Positions 17,782-27,444 are shown, counted from the first letter of the stretch. The stretch is DNA of 64,000 nucleotides from Sphingomonas yabuuchiae (GCF_014199595.1 NZ_JACHNX010000004.1:62001-126000), one strand, 5' to 3'. Made by a program: numbers and translations. The notes: a model not told the origin generated them from the sequence alone.

Positions 17782-17952
17782 ATGAACGACCCCGATTCCA
17801 ACGGCAACAAGGCCGGAAAGCGACTGCTGCTCTGGTTGCTGATTGCACTCGGGATCGCCGGGGTGCTGCTCTACACCTTCACGTCGCGCGTCGCCGAACC
17901 GGCGGCCGACCAGCGGGCGCCCCTGAACGACGTTCCGCCGACCGCGCGGTAA
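17782..17952 (+). CDS. 56-residue single-pass membrane protein
   Basis: This short open frame encodes a polar N terminus (MNDPDSNGNKAGKR), one clear transmembrane segment (LLLWLLIALGIAGVLLYTF) and a polar tail. GGAG lies seven bases before the ATG, so translation is well supported. It is divergent from dapE (111 bp between starts) and is followed directly by a dispersed palindrome. I do not recognise the family; the shape suggests a small inner-membrane regulator or stabiliser. The topology rule (positive KAGKR before the segment) predicts N-in. Confidence 0.65.
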   Translation: MNDPDSNGNKAGKRLLLWLLIALGIAGVLLYTFTSRVAEPAADQRAPLNDVPPTAR

Positions 17953-17971
17953 GGGGGAAAAGGGGGCGTGG

Positions 17972-18041
17972 CCTTCGACTTCGCTCAGGCTGAACGGAGG
18001 TTGGTACTGAAACCCGTTCAGCCTGAGCAAAGTCGAAGGCC
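17972..18041. repeat. Dispersed palindrome, family D, copy 2
   Basis: The left arm CCTTCGACTTCGCTCAGGCT and a right arm reading AGCCTGAGCAAAGTCGAAGG form a near-perfect inverted pair around a short centre. It lies between the convergent 56-residue gene and the GST gene, where it may also act as a bidirectional transcription stop. Confidence 0.88.
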
Positions 18042-18052
18042 AAGGGAGACCC

Positions 18053-18715
18053 TCACCCCACCGGCTGTTCGAACCGCTCGATCACCCATTCCTCTTCCTG
18101 TGCGTCTGCGATCCAGTCCTGCATGAAGGGGTGGCGCAGCACCGCGTCCATATAGGGCACGGCGAAGCGTGCGACGGGCAGTTGATAGGTGACGATCCGC
18201 GTCACCACCGGCGCGAACATGATGTCCGCCGCGCCGAACTCTCCGAACAGGAAATCGCCGCCGCCGCCGAAGCGTGCCCGCGCCTGCGCCCACAGTTCCA
18301 TCATCCGCTTCAGGTCGACGATCACGTCGTCATCGGGCATCCGAGCGGGGTAGACCTGACGGATGTTCATGCTGTGCTTGCGGCGCAGTGCGACGAAGCT
18401 GGAGTGCATCTCGGCCGCCATCGACCGGGCCATGGCGCGCGCCGCATCGTCGGCGGGCCAGAAGCGATCGCGCCCGACCTTGTCGGCCAAGAAGTCGATG
18501 ATCGCCAGGCTATCCCAGACCACCGCCTCGCCGTCCCACAGGATCGGCACCTTGCCCGAAGACGGGGCAAACTCCGCGCCCTCGCGCCGCTTGTCCCAGT
18601 CGGCGTCGTAAAGCGGCACGACCACCTCCTCGAACGAAAGTCCCGACTGCCGACAGGCGAGCCAGCCGCGCAGGGACCAGGAGGAATAGGCCTTGTTGCC
18701 GATGATGAGCTTCAT
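18053..18715 (-). CDS. Glutathione S-transferase family protein
   Basis: This 220-residue protein has an N-terminal thioredoxin-like domain (MKLIIGNKAYSSWSLRGWL, with a likely catalytic serine in the SSWS segment), the cis-proline loop SGKVPILWDG and the SNAIL-type motif DSLAIIDFLAD. An all-helical C-terminal domain follows. GSTs of this type conjugate or reduce small electrophiles with glutathione; the substrate is unknown. The start at MKLIIG matches the normal position of the first strand. It stands alone between a repeat and a terminator. Confidence 0.88.
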   Translation of the reverse strand: MKLIIGNKAYSSWSLRGWLACRQSGLSFEEVVVPLYDADWDKRREGAEFAPSSGKVPILWDGEAVVWDSLAIIDFLADKVGRDRFWPADDAARAMARSMAAEMHSSFVALRRKHSMNIRQVYPARMPDDDVIVDLKRMMELWAQARARFGGGGDFLFGEFGAADIMFAPVVTRIVTYQLPVARFAVPYMDAVLRHPFMQDWIADAQEEEWVIERFEQPVG

Positions 18716-18757
18716 GGACCAAGCGGTAACGGCCCCGCCGGGCGGCCGCAACCGAAC

Positions 18758-18795
18758 AAAAAAAGGCCCGCCCGGGGAACCGGACGGGCCTTTCG
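18758..18795 (-). terminator. Intrinsic terminator after the TonB receptor gene
   Basis: Read on the minus strand, AAGGCCCGTCCGG pairs with CCGGGCGGGCCTT and is followed by a run of seven T residues. It ends the TonB receptor transcript and separates it from the GST gene. Confidence 0.92.
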
Positions 18796-18813
18796 CTTCC
18801 AACGGACGCCGGA

Positions 18814-21800
18814 TCAGAAGCGGGCGGTGGCCGCAACGCGGAAGAAGCGACCGATCAGACCCGAGAAATAGGGCTGGGTGCCACCCGGCACCGCCGTGGC
18901 GGGGAAGGGGGCGGTCGCGTTGAAGACATTGTCGACGATGAAGCGCAGGTTGAACTGGTCGGTCACCTTCACGCCCACCGTGGTGTTGAACACCACCCAG
19001 TCGGTCAGGCCGCTGATGTTGCGGGCATTGGGGGCTTCGTCCAGGTTGAACTTCACCTTGCCGGTATACTGACCCTGGAACAGGACATTGAAGGTGTCGC
19101 CCTCATAGGTCAGGTTCGCGGTGCCCGAATGGCGCGGATAGCCGATCTCGCCCGCGTCATGGTTGATGTCGCCCACACCCACCTGGGTCTGCAGCTTGTC
19201 GCGGTAGAAATAATTGACCGACAGGCCGACCGTACCGGCATTCTCCAGTCCGACGCGGCTGAGCGGCAGGCGGTAGGCAATGGTCGATTGCAGACCGGCC
19301 ATCTCATAGGATGCGGCGTTGTAATAGCCCTGGCGGATCGTGGTCAGCTGACCATCGGCGCCGCGTGTGAACAGCCCGCAGAACTGGTTGGGATAGTTGC
19401 TCGAATCATAGCAGGCATTCAGGATGTCGGTGCCGTCCAGCGAGCGGATGGCATCGTTCAGCTTGATGTTGACCCAATCGACAGCGACCGACAGGCCAGG
19501 GATGAAGCGTGGCTGCGCGATGGCGCCTACGGTCCAGCTATTGGCCTTTTCGTTGCGCAGATCGGGGTTGCCCGCGATCGTCACCGGAATGGTGAAGTTG
19601 CTGAAGTTCGAATCGAACGTTGCAGGGTTGATCCCGGCCGCGACGCAATTGGCACGACGCGTCGCGGGATTGGGGCCATTGCCGACATAGCGTGCGTCGC
19701 ACGGATCGAGGCCCGAATTGAACGCCCGCGAGGTCGGGTTGAACACCTCGGTGATCGCAGGCGAACGGATTGAGCGGGTGAAGTTGCCGCGGAAGGTCAG
19801 CCCCCGGAAGAAGCCGACCCGGCCGCCCGCCGTCCAGGTCACGTCGCCGCCCGACAGCGAGTTGTCGACATAACGCGCCGCGCCGTCGAACTCGAGCGTC
19901 TTGAGCCAGCTCAGCTCGTTCTTGCTCGACACGAACGGGACCACGACTTCGCCGAACACCTCGTTGGTGTGGAACTTGCCCCGGATCGGGTCGATGGGGA
20001 TGGTGCGGCCATATTGCACGCGGCTGCCGTCCGCCTGGGGTTCGCCGAAATAATAGGCGCCGGGATCGAACTGCGTCTTTTCCTCGCGATGCTCGTAACC
20101 CAGCGACAGCGACACGTCGTTGCCGAACAGCTGGAAGACGGGGCCGTTGATGTTGGCGTTGAACACCAGCTGCTCATTGGCCGAACGCGGCGTGGCGACC
20201 GTGAAGATGTAGTCGCGCGCCGCCTGGCTGGCCTGGCCGACGCCGAAGATGTTGAGCGGGGCGCAAGCGCCGCCACCGATCGACGGGATGGTCGCGTTCA
20301 CCACGCCCGGGCGGCAGGTGATGTTGCCCGAGGCATCGCGCACCGCGTCGATGGCGTTGGCGAAATTCTGCTGGATCAGCTCGAAGTTGCGGCCATTGGT
20401 GATCGACTTGCCATAGACGGCCGAGGCCTCCCACTTGAAGTCGCGACCCAGCAGCGGCACCGTGCCGTCGAACCCGCCGACGAAGCGGTACGTCTCGACC
20501 GTGGCTTCGGCGCGGCCCGTGGTCAGGTCGGCCAGCGCGCGGCCGACATAGAACTGGTTCTGACCAGCGGGCAGATTGGCCGCGATGGTCGCGCGGTCGG
20601 TGGCCGACAGATAGGGATTGTCGAGACTGAGCAGCAGGTTGCCATCGGCCGTCCCGGCATCGTCGAACAGCGCGGTGTTGTAGTTGGGCTGATCGATCAG
20701 GTTCGTGCCCTTGCTGCGGACATACCATGCCTCGCCGAAGAAGCGGATGCGGTCGCTGAACTGATAGCTGGCCTGGGCGCTGGCGATATAGCGTTCGGAG
20801 GTCGTCAGCAGGTTCGACTGGAGCGGCAGGTTATAGCCGTTGCCGCCGCTGCTGATGTAACCCTGACGCATCGGCGTGCCGAGGTCGAGCGGCACCAGCG
20901 TGCCGTTCGCGCCGAACTGCAGCAGCTGGCCCGCCGCGTTGCGGATGCCCGAGCGGCTGGCAAGGAAGTCGTCCGCACTGAACGGCACGCCGCCGATGGT
21001 GAAGGCGCTGTAGCGCTGGTTCGGGTAGAGGACGCGCTGGAACTCGCCGGCGGCGGCGGGCGTGCCGAAGAAGTAACCGGCGGCGGTGATGTCGCGGTCG
21101 GCGGCGGTCAGGCCGGTGACGCGGTTATACTCGCCCGAGATGGTGATGTTGCCGCGACCATCGGCGAAGTTCTTGCCCGCCAGCAGGCTGAGGCGTTGAT
21201 CGGGGGCATCGCCCTTTTGCGACACACCCGCCTGGCCCTGGAGCTGAAGCCCATCGAAATCGCGCTTCAGGATGATGTTGACGGTGCCCGCGATCGCGTC
21301 CGAACCATAGATCGGCGCGCCGCCGATGGCGACGGTTTCGACCCGCTCAACCAGGCTGGTCGGGATGTTGTTCAGGTCGACCTGCGTACCGGCCGATACG
21401 GGGCCGAAGATGCTGGCGGTGTTCGACGACACGAAGCGGCGGCCGTTGACCAGCACCAGCGTGCGCTGCGTGCCGAGGCCGAAAAAGTCGACAAAGGTCT
21501 GGGCCGGGCCGAAGGACGACTGCGCGCCGACGCCGCTATTGCCCGGAGGACCGAAGGCCGGAATTTCGCTCAGCACCTGGCCGACATTGGTATAGCCGCG
21601 ATTGGCGATCTGCGCCGCGCCCACGACCTGTGTCGGTTGCAGCGTCTCGAACTCGGGGCGGGCAATGCGCGAGCCGGTGACGACGACGTCCTGGCCGCCC
21701 GCCGCGCTCTGGTCCGCTGCGGTGTCCTGCGCGGTGCTTTCCGGCGCGGTGGCGTTTTCCGGCGCGGTCGGCGGCAGGGTCTGGGCGGCGACCGGGGCCG

Positions 21801-21867
21801 CAAGGAGGGTGAGCAGCGCAACGGCGCTGACGTCGCGCAGCGCGCGCGAGCGGATATTCCGGGACAT
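18814..21867 (-). CDS. TonB-dependent outer-membrane receptor
   Basis: This encodes a 1017-residue outer-membrane barrel that imports a scarce substrate with energy from TonB-ExbB-ExbD. A signal peptide ends near PVAAQ. The plug follows with DVVVTGSRIARPEFETLQPTQ and YTNVGQVLSEIPAFG, and the barrel ends in the canonical aromatic residue (ATARF). It differs from the TonB-Xanth-Caul receptors later in this window and has no sugar or metal genes next to it, so its substrate is unknown. The ATG is preceded by GGGGAAAG. A minus-strand TTGACG about 30 bases upstream is a possible -35 element. Confidence 0.93.
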   Translation of the reverse strand: MSRNIRSRALRDVSAVALLTLLAAPVAAQTLPPTAPENATAPESTAQDTAADQSAAGGQDVVVTGSRIARPEFETLQPTQVVGAAQIANRGYTNVGQVLSEIPAFGPPGNSGVGAQSSFGPAQTFVDFFGLGTQRTLVLVNGRRFVSSNTASIFGPVSAGTQVDLNNIPTSLVERVETVAIGGAPIYGSDAIAGTVNIILKRDFDGLQLQGQAGVSQKGDAPDQRLSLLAGKNFADGRGNITISGEYNRVTGLTAADRDITAAGYFFGTPAAAGEFQRVLYPNQRYSAFTIGGVPFSADDFLASRSGIRNAAGQLLQFGANGTLVPLDLGTPMRQGYISSGGNGYNLPLQSNLLTTSERYIASAQASYQFSDRIRFFGEAWYVRSKGTNLIDQPNYNTALFDDAGTADGNLLLSLDNPYLSATDRATIAANLPAGQNQFYVGRALADLTTGRAEATVETYRFVGGFDGTVPLLGRDFKWEASAVYGKSITNGRNFELIQQNFANAIDAVRDASGNITCRPGVVNATIPSIGGGACAPLNIFGVGQASQAARDYIFTVATPRSANEQLVFNANINGPVFQLFGNDVSLSLGYEHREEKTQFDPGAYYFGEPQADGSRVQYGRTIPIDPIRGKFHTNEVFGEVVVPFVSSKNELSWLKTLEFDGAARYVDNSLSGGDVTWTAGGRVGFFRGLTFRGNFTRSIRSPAITEVFNPTSRAFNSGLDPCDARYVGNGPNPATRRANCVAAGINPATFDSNFSNFTIPVTIAGNPDLRNEKANSWTVGAIAQPRFIPGLSVAVDWVNIKLNDAIRSLDGTDILNACYDSSNYPNQFCGLFTRGADGQLTTIRQGYYNAASYEMAGLQSTIAYRLPLSRVGLENAGTVGLSVNYFYRDKLQTQVGVGDINHDAGEIGYPRHSGTANLTYEGDTFNVLFQGQYTGKVKFNLDEAPNARNISGLTDWVVFNTTVGVKVTDQFNLRFIVDNVFNATAPFPATAVPGGTQPYFSGLIGRFFRVAATARF

Positions 21868-22198
21868 GATACGCTTTCCCCAATTTTATCTATTTGTATT
21901 CATGGGGCTATTCCTGAGCATGTCAGGACGTCAACAAAAGCGTCATATGTGCTGACATTTGCGAGTTGATGCGACCTTTATACAACAACATCAGTTAGTT
22001 GGCGGTAGATCTGCTGGGTATGACAAAGGGGCGAGCGACACCTGTGTGTCTTCGCCGCAACCGCGTTTGCGAGATGCCAGAACCCGCACGGATTGCGCCG
22101 GTTCCTCGACACTTTGTCGAAATTTGGAGACGCGTTTCTACGCGAATCGAGGAAGGCGGGGACTCGGCGCATGACGCCCGAGTCCCCGCCGCAGCGGC
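21868..22198 (-). promoter_or_regulatory. Receptor promoter region and hairpin after engB
   Basis: The 331 bases between engB and the TonB receptor gene hold no convincing gene. The half next to the receptor is A/T-rich and should contain its promoter. At the engB end, GGCGGGGACTCGG (22155-22167) pairs perfectly with CCGAGTCCCCGCC (22178-22190). No U-run follows, so this is either a weak terminator or an RNA 3'-end stabiliser for the engB operon. Confidence 0.6.
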
Positions 22199-22873
22199 TT
22201 AGCCGATGGCTTCGAGCACGGCGGCGCGCAGGTCGGCAATCCCCATGCCGCCCTCACTGGATGTGGCGAGAATTTCGGGGTGCGCGGCGGCGCGCTTGCG
22301 GGCCTCGACCTCGGTGCGGGCGATGACGTCGGCGAGCTCGGTCGCCTTCACCTTGTCCGCCTTGGTCAGGACGATGCGATAGCTGACCGCCGCACGGTCG
22401 AGCATCTCCAGGATTTCACGATCCACTTCCTTGATGCCGTGGCGCGAGTCGATCAGCACCAGCGCGCGCTTCAGGGCTTGGCGTCCGCGCAGAAAGTCGT
22501 TCACCAGGAAGCGCCACTGCTTGACCATGTCCTTGGGCGCCTTGGCAAAGCCATAGCCCGGCATGTCGACGAGGCGCAGCAGCGGGGGCGTGCCGACGTC
22601 GAAGAAGTTCAACTCCTGCGTCCGCCCCGGCGTGTTCGAGGTGCGCGCCAGCCCGTTGCGATTGGTCAGTGCGTTGAGCAGCGACGACTTGCCGACGTTC
22701 GACCGCCCCGCGACCGCGACTTCCGGCACGATGGGATCGGGCAGGAATTTCAGCGCGGGTGCGGACTTCAGGAAGGTGACCGGCCCGGCGAACAGCTTGC
22801 GCGCCGACTCGACCAACTCCTCCGAGAAGCCTTCGGGCGTCTCGGAGGGGGCAGGGGTGGGAAGCTCGCTCAC
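22199..22873 (-). CDS. engB: Ribosome biogenesis GTPase EngB (YsxC/YihA)
   Basis: This small GTPase helps assemble the large ribosomal subunit. The 224 residues have all G motifs: GRSNVGKSS (G1), TSNTPGRTQ (G2), DMPGYG (G3) and TKADK (G4). It starts with GTG ([10 protein letters not shown]) overlapping the yidC stop as GTGA, so it is translationally coupled as the last gene of the rpmH-rnpA-yidD-yidC-engB operon. Confidence 0.96.
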   Translation of the reverse strand: MSELPTPAPSETPEGFSEELVESARKLFAGPVTFLKSAPALKFLPDPIVPEVAVAGRSNVGKSSLLNALTNRNGLARTSNTPGRTQELNFFDVGTPPLLRLVDMPGYGFAKAPKDMVKQWRFLVNDFLRGRQALKRALVLIDSRHGIKEVDREILEMLDRAAVSYRIVLTKADKVKATELADVIARTEVEARKRAAAHPEILATSSEGGMGIADLRAAVLEAIG

Positions 22874-24567
22874 TTGGCGACCGGCTGCTTCAGGCCCGGA
22901 TGGCGGGCGTAGAGCAGGCGCTGCTGCAGGATCGAGATGCAGTTGGTGGTGATCCAGTAGACCTGAAGGCCGACCGCGAACGGCGCCATCACGAACATCA
23001 GCACCCAGGGCAGGATCGCGAAGACCTGCTTCTGCGCATCGTCCATCGGCTGCGGGTTCATCTTGAACTGGAAGTACATCGAGATGCCCAGCAGGATCGG
23101 CACGACGCCGATCGCGATGAAGTGCGGCGGGACGAAGGGCAGCAGGCCGAACAGGTTGACCGGGGTCAGCGGGTCGGGCGCGGACAGATCCTTGATCCAG
23201 GCGACGAACGGCTGATGCCGCATTTCGATCGTCAGCATCAGCACCTTGTACAGCGCATAGAAGATCGGAATCTGGATCAGCGTCGGCAGGCAGCCCGCCA
23301 GCGGATTGACCTTCTCCTGCTTGTAGAGGGCCATGACCTCCTGCTGCATCCGGACCTTGTCGTCCTTGAACCGCTCTTGCAGCGCCTTCATCTTGGGCTG
23401 CACCGCGCGCATCGCCGCCATCGAGGCGAACTGGCGCTGCGCGATCGGGAACATCAGCGCACGAATGGTGACGGTCAGCAGGATGATCGCGACGCCAAAA
23501 TTGCCGACCAGGCGGAACAGCCAGTCGAGATAATAGAAGATCGGCTTTTCGAGGACGCGCAGATAGCCCCAGTCCAGCGCGTAATCGAGCTTCGTCGCGC
23601 CTTCCTTGTCGGTATAGCGGTCGAGCAGCGCCACCTCCTTGGCACCCGCGAAGAAACGCGTGGTCTGGGTCATCTGCTTGCCCGGCGCCAGCGTCTGCGG
23701 CTGGAGCGTATAGTCGGCCTGATAGGTCTGGCCCGCGCCCGCACGGAACTGGCCGTCGAACGCCTTCGCCTGATCGGGGATCAGCGTCGCCAGCCAATAT
23801 TTGTCGGTGAAGCCCAGCCAGCCGCCGGTCGTGGTGAAGCGGGTCGGCGCCTTGTCCAGGTCCTTCCAGTTCGGGCCGTAATTGGCCGAGCCGTTGTTGA
23901 CCGACATCGGGCCGACATGGATCGTCCAGGTATCGGGATCGGCCGAAATGCCGCGATTGACATAGCCATAGGCCGCGACCGGCACGGCCGCATTGCCGCC
24001 ATTGGCCACCGTCTGCTGGACGGTGAACATGTAATCCTTGTCGACCGACAGGGTGATCTGGAAACGCTGGCCGGTGGCGTTGACGGCGCTCAGCGTGACC
24101 GGCTGGCCGGGGCGCAGCACGGGCGCGCTGGCGGTCCAGACGGCATCGGCGGCGGGCGGGTTCAGCCCGTCGGTGCGCCAGCCGAAGCCCGCGAAATAGG
24201 CACCCTCGGCACCCGCCGGCGACAGCAGGCGGATCGGCGGCGAATTCTTGTCGACCGTCTGCTTATAGTCGAGCAGGACGAGGTCATCGATCCGTGCGCC
24301 CTTCAGGTTGATCGAACCCTTCAGGCGCGGCGTGTCGATCGCCACGCGCGGGGTTTCGGCCAGCACGACCTTGCGGTCGCGAATCGCGGCCGGCGTCGTG
24401 GCGGTCGGATTGGCCGTGCTGTTGGCCACGGGCACCTGCTTGCCGCCCTCGATCTTGGTCGCGGGCGGATTGCTCGGGAAGAACTTGCTCTGGATGAGCG
24501 GCCATCCGAACAGGATCAGCGCCGCGATCACCGCGAACACGACGAAATTCTTGCGGTCTTGGTTCAC
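22870..24567 (-). CDS. yidC: Membrane protein insertase YidC
   Basis: YidC inserts proteins into the inner membrane alone or with SecYEG. The 565 residues show the N-terminal membrane anchor ([19 protein letters not shown]), a large periplasmic beta domain, and the conserved core: [22 protein letters not shown], then [37 protein letters not shown] and later helices. The basic C-terminal tail is short. It is coupled to engB and follows yidD by 18 bp. Confidence 0.97.
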   Translation of the reverse strand: MNQDRKNFVVFAVIAALILFGWPLIQSKFFPSNPPATKIEGGKQVPVANSTANPTATTPAAIRDRKVVLAETPRVAIDTPRLKGSINLKGARIDDLVLLDYKQTVDKNSPPIRLLSPAGAEGAYFAGFGWRTDGLNPPAADAVWTASAPVLRPGQPVTLSAVNATGQRFQITLSVDKDYMFTVQQTVANGGNAAVPVAAYGYVNRGISADPDTWTIHVGPMSVNNGSANYGPNWKDLDKAPTRFTTTGGWLGFTDKYWLATLIPDQAKAFDGQFRAGAGQTYQADYTLQPQTLAPGKQMTQTTRFFAGAKEVALLDRYTDKEGATKLDYALDWGYLRVLEKPIFYYLDWLFRLVGNFGVAIILLTVTIRALMFPIAQRQFASMAAMRAVQPKMKALQERFKDDKVRMQQEVMALYKQEKVNPLAGCLPTLIQIPIFYALYKVLMLTIEMRHQPFVAWIKDLSAPDPLTPVNLFGLLPFVPPHFIAIGVVPILLGISMYFQFKMNPQPMDDAQKQVFAILPWVLMFVMAPFAVGLQVYWITTNCISILQQRLLYARHPGLKQPVAK

Positions 24568-24585
24568 GTGGAAACCCCGTTAGTG

Positions 24586-24804
24586 TCAGGGGACCGGGTC
24601 GGGTCCGTGCCCGCCCCAGGGATGGCACCGCGCAATGCGCTTGAGCGCCAACCAGCCCCCTTTGACCGCGCCATAGCGGCCAATGGCCTGTATTGCATAG
24701 GCCGAACAGGAGGGTTGATAGCGACAAGTGGGCGGCAGGATCAGCGAAGGGCCGAGTTGCCAGCCCCGCGCGATCAGGATCAAGGCCCGCGCGAACAGGG
24801 TCAC
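24586..24804 (-). CDS. yidD: Membrane protein insertion efficiency factor YidD
   Basis: YidD is a small protein that assists YidC-dependent insertion. The 72 residues include the signature [21 protein letters not shown] and the [13 protein letters not shown] ending. It starts with GTG overlapping the rnpA stop (GTGA), the normal order in this conserved operon. Confidence 0.95.
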   Translation of the reverse strand: MTLFARALILIARGWQLGPSLILPPTCRYQPSCSAYAIQAIGRYGAVKGGWLALKRIARCHPWGGHGPDPVP

Positions 24805-25247
24805 GCGGGCTCTTGGGTCGGCGATGCGGGCTGGCGGTGCGCGCCGCCACGGGGGCTGCGCCCCTTGCCACGACCATGATGCACGCGCGGTTCGCGGGGC
24901 TTGTCATGGCCGCCGGTATCGGGCGAGGCGGCGCGGGTCAGCGCCTTGGCCAACTCGGCGGTGAGCGCCTGATAGTCGCGCTCGATCCCGCCTTGCCGTC
25001 CGATCAGGACATGATCGGCGCCCGCTATGCCCTTTTCCGGCAACAGATCGCGCGCGAGCGCCCGCAACCGGCGTTTCATCCGATTGCGAACGACCGCGTT
25101 TCCGATCTTCTTGGTGACGGTGAAGCCGACGCGAATCGTAGCGTCACCGTCATCCCGCGGGCGAACCTGCAGCACGAAGCCGGGCATCGCCACGCGTCGC
25201 CCGCCATTGGCCGCGAGGAAATCGCGGCGGCGGGTCAGCGTCGTGAT
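24801..25247 (-). CDS. rnpA: Ribonuclease P protein component (start unusual)
   Basis: RnpA is the protein cofactor of RNase P, which trims the 5' ends of tRNAs. The conserved domain opens with [16 protein letters not shown] and has the RNR-box segment [21 protein letters not shown]. The basic tail after residue 115 is longer than usual. The interval given begins at an ATC codon overlapping the rpmH stop. No ATG, GTG or TTG lies in this frame between the conserved domain and an ATG at 25388, which is upstream of the rpmH start. Either a near-cognate codon (ATC, or the CTG of LTRRR) is used, or rnpA begins at 25388 and contains rpmH entirely. A downstream GTG at 25193 would delete conserved residues. 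Confidence 0.85.
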   Translation of the reverse strand: MTTLTRRRDFLAANGGRRVAMPGFVLQVRPRDDGDATIRVGFTVTKKIGNAVVRNRMKRRLRALARDLLPEKGIAGADHVLIGRQGGIERDYQALTAELAKALTRAASPDTGGHDKPREPRVHHGRGKGRSPRGGAHRQPASPTQEPA

Positions 25248-25381
25248 TACGCCGACAGCTTCTTGCGGCCGCGTGCACGACGCGCGCGGATCACGGCACG
25301 GCCGCCCGGCGTGGCCATCCGCGAACGGAAGCCGTGACGGCGAGCGCGCACCAGATTGCTCGGCTGAAAGGTACGCTTCAT
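25247..25381 (-). CDS. rpmH: 50S ribosomal protein L34
   Basis: L34 is a tiny basic protein of the large subunit. The 44 residues read [20 protein letters not shown] and end [10 protein letters not shown], a standard L34. AAGGA lies seven bases before this ATG, ideal spacing, and decides the start. It is the first gene of the leftward rnpA-yidC operon. Confidence 0.97.
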   Translation of the reverse strand: MKRTFQPSNLVRARRHGFRSRMATPGGRAVIRARRARGRKKLSA

Positions 25382-25407
25382 CGTTCATTCCTTGGATACG
25401 TCTGAAT

Positions 25408-25432
25408 AAAAACGGCCGCCACGAGGACGGCC
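25408..25432 (-). terminator. Terminator-like hairpin in the rpmH leader
   Basis: Read on the minus strand, GGCCGTC pairs with GGCGGCC around a five-base loop and is followed by GTTTTTATT. It lies 27 bp upstream of the rpmH ATG and in the direction of the rpmH transcript. Because the next gene upstream (comM) is divergent, there is no transcript to end here except that of rpmH itself, so it may be an attenuator if the promoter lies further upstream. Confidence 0.55.
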
Positions 25433-25576
25433 TTGGTGGCAAGCCGCTTACGCAAAGCGGGCTTTCAAGTCAATCCGCTGTGCACGCCCGACACGCACCT
25501 ATGCCCCTTGCGGTCGGCCAGCATCCTTTGCAGGAAGCATAAGCGGGCAGGGGAGCGCCCGTACAGGGGGATTTGC

Positions 25577-27091
25577 ATGGCGACGATCGTGTCCACGGTG
25601 GCCTATCTGGGGCTGGGGGCGCGTGCCGTCGAAGTGCAGGTGCAACTGATCGCCGGGCTGCCCGCCTTTAATCTGGTCGGGCTGGCCGACAAGGCGGTGG
25701 GGGAGAGCAGGGAACGGGTGCGCGCCGCCATCGCCGCCATGGGCCTGGCGCTGCCGCCCAAGCGGATCGCGGTGAACCTGTCGCCCGCCGACCTGCCCAA
25801 GGAGGGATCGCATTTCGACCTGCCCATCGCGCTCGCGTTGCTGGCGGCGATGGGGGTGGTCGATGCCGAATTGCTCGCCGATCATGTCGTCGTCGGCGAA
25901 TTGGCGCTGGACGGCCGGATCGGTCCATCGCCGGGCGTGCTGCTGGCAGCAATCCATGCCGCATCGATCGACAAGGGGCTGATCTGTCCTGCCGCGCAAG
26001 GGGCCGAAGCGAGCTGGGCGGGCGGTGGCGCGGTGATCGCCGCGCCCGACCTGCTCTCGCTGATCAACCATCTGAAAGGTCATTCCGTCCTGCCGACCGC
26101 CGAGGGCGGACTGGTGGAGGAGGGCGTGCCCGGCCCTGACCTGTCGCAGGTGAAGGGGCAGGAAAATGCCCGCCGCGCGTTGGAGATCGCGGCGGCTGGC
26201 GGGCATAATCTGCTGATGAGCGGTCCGCCGGGGTCGGGAAAGTCGCTGATGGCCGCTTGCCTGCCGGGCATCCTGCCGCCGCTCGATGCGGCCGAAGCGC
26301 TCGAGGTCTCGATGGTCCAGTCGGTTGCCGGAACGCTGGCCGGAGGGCGTCTGACCCGCATGCGGCCCTTCCGCGCGCCGCACCACTCAGCGTCGATGGC
26401 CGCGCTGACCGGCGGCGGCTTGAAGGCCAGGCCTGGCGAGGTCAGTCTCGCGCATCTGGGCGTCCTCTTCCTCGACGAATTGCCCGAATTCCAGCGTGCC
26501 GTGCTCGATTCGCTGCGCCAGCCGCTGGAAACCGGCACGGTCAGCATCGCGCGCGCCAACGCGCATGTGACCTTCCCCGCACGGGTGCAGCTGGTCGCCG
26601 CTATGAACCCGTGCCGCTGCGGCCATCTGGGTGACGCCGCGCTGGCCTGCGCCCGTGCCCCGCGCTGTGCGGCGGATTATCAAGCCAAGATTTCCGGGCC
26701 GCTGCTCGACCGAATCGATCTGTCCGTCGAGGTCCAGCCGGTTCGCGCCATCGACCTGTTCGCTCCCGCCGCCGCCGAATCATCGGCGACGGTCGCCGCG
26801 CGGGTGGCGGCGGCACGCGCGCTTCAGGCCGAACGCTACCGCGATGCTGCCGTGACGATCCGGACCAATGCCGAAGCGGACGGGCCATGGCTGGAACGCT
26901 TTGCGACCCCGGACGATGCAGGCCGCGCCCTGCTGGTCGAGGCGGCCGAGCGAATGCGCCTGACCGCGCGTGGCTATACCCGCGTCCTGCGCGTCGCTCG
27001 GACCATCGCCGACCTGGCGGGGGCGGAGCAGGTCGGGCGTATCCATGTCGCCGAGGCGCTGAGTTATCGCCAGCGGCCACCGGTGAATTGA
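25577..27091 (+). CDS. comM: ComM/YifB family Mg-chelatase-like AAA ATPase
   Basis: ComM is a hexameric helicase that promotes branch migration during natural transformation. The 504 residues have the N-terminal ChlI/Lon-like domain (MATIVSTVAYLGLGARAVEV), Walker A GPPGSGKSLMA near residue 219, Walker B VLFLDELPEF, the four-cysteine insertion (NPCRCG and CARAPRCAADY) and the C-terminal SYRQRPP. AGGGGG seven bases before the ATG supports the start. It overlaps the following membrane protein gene by one base (TGATG). Confidence 0.93.
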   Translation: MATIVSTVAYLGLGARAVEVQVQLIAGLPAFNLVGLADKAVGESRERVRAAIAAMGLALPPKRIAVNLSPADLPKEGSHFDLPIALALLAAMGVVDAELLADHVVVGELALDGRIGPSPGVLLAAIHAASIDKGLICPAAQGAEASWAGGGAVIAAPDLLSLINHLKGHSVLPTAEGGLVEEGVPGPDLSQVKGQENARRALEIAAAGGHNLLMSGPPGSGKSLMAACLPGILPPLDAAEALEVSMVQSVAGTLAGGRLTRMRPFRAPHHSASMAALTGGGLKARPGEVSLAHLGVLFLDELPEFQRAVLDSLRQPLETGTVSIARANAHVTFPARVQLVAAMNPCRCGHLGDAALACARAPRCAADYQAKISGPLLDRIDLSVEVQPVRAIDLFAPAAAESSATVAARVAAARALQAERYRDAAVTIRTNAEADGPWLERFATPDDAGRALLVEAAERMRLTARGYTRVLRVARTIADLAGAEQVGRIHVAEALSYRQRPPVN

Positions 27092-27387
27092 TGGCGGGCA
27101 AGGCCGCGCGCGGGATCGCCGCTATATTGCTGATGGCGTTCGGGCCGCCGCTGACGTGGCTGGCTATCCTCTGGTCCGATCCCGTAGGGTCTGGACTTGG
27201 CGCGCCCGCGCTCCTCTATGCTCTTGCGGCGTTGGCATCCGTACCTGGGCTCATCGGCCTTTGGATGCTGCCTGGGCGTAACCGAACCAAGGCCCTGATC
27301 CTACCGCTTTACCTGACAGCGATTGTCCTGGTCCTGCTCTACACGCTCGTGGTCTTCGTATGCGTGGCGCTGCACGATTGCCCCTGA
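27091..27387 (+). CDS. Small membrane protein of unknown function
   Basis: This encodes 98 residues with three hydrophobic segments (about residues 8-29, 40-58 and 68-92). The ATG shares a base with the comM stop, so it is translationally coupled to comM. I do not recognise the family. A role with ComM in DNA handling is only inferred from position. Confidence 0.65.
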   Translation: MAGKAARGIAAILLMAFGPPLTWLAILWSDPVGSGLGAPALLYALAALASVPGLIGLWMLPGRNRTKALILPLYLTAIVLVLLYTLVVFVCVALHDCP

Positions 27388-27444
27388 TCCCGACAATCGG
27401 CGCTTGCACCTCGCATCACCCTCGTCTAGCAGCGCCTCTTCGCT

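Noticed and set aside
19969..21969. Long open frame antisense to the first TonB receptor
   Set aside because: Shadow of the receptor gene in high-GC DNA; no motif, and the receptor has clear signal, plug and barrel features.
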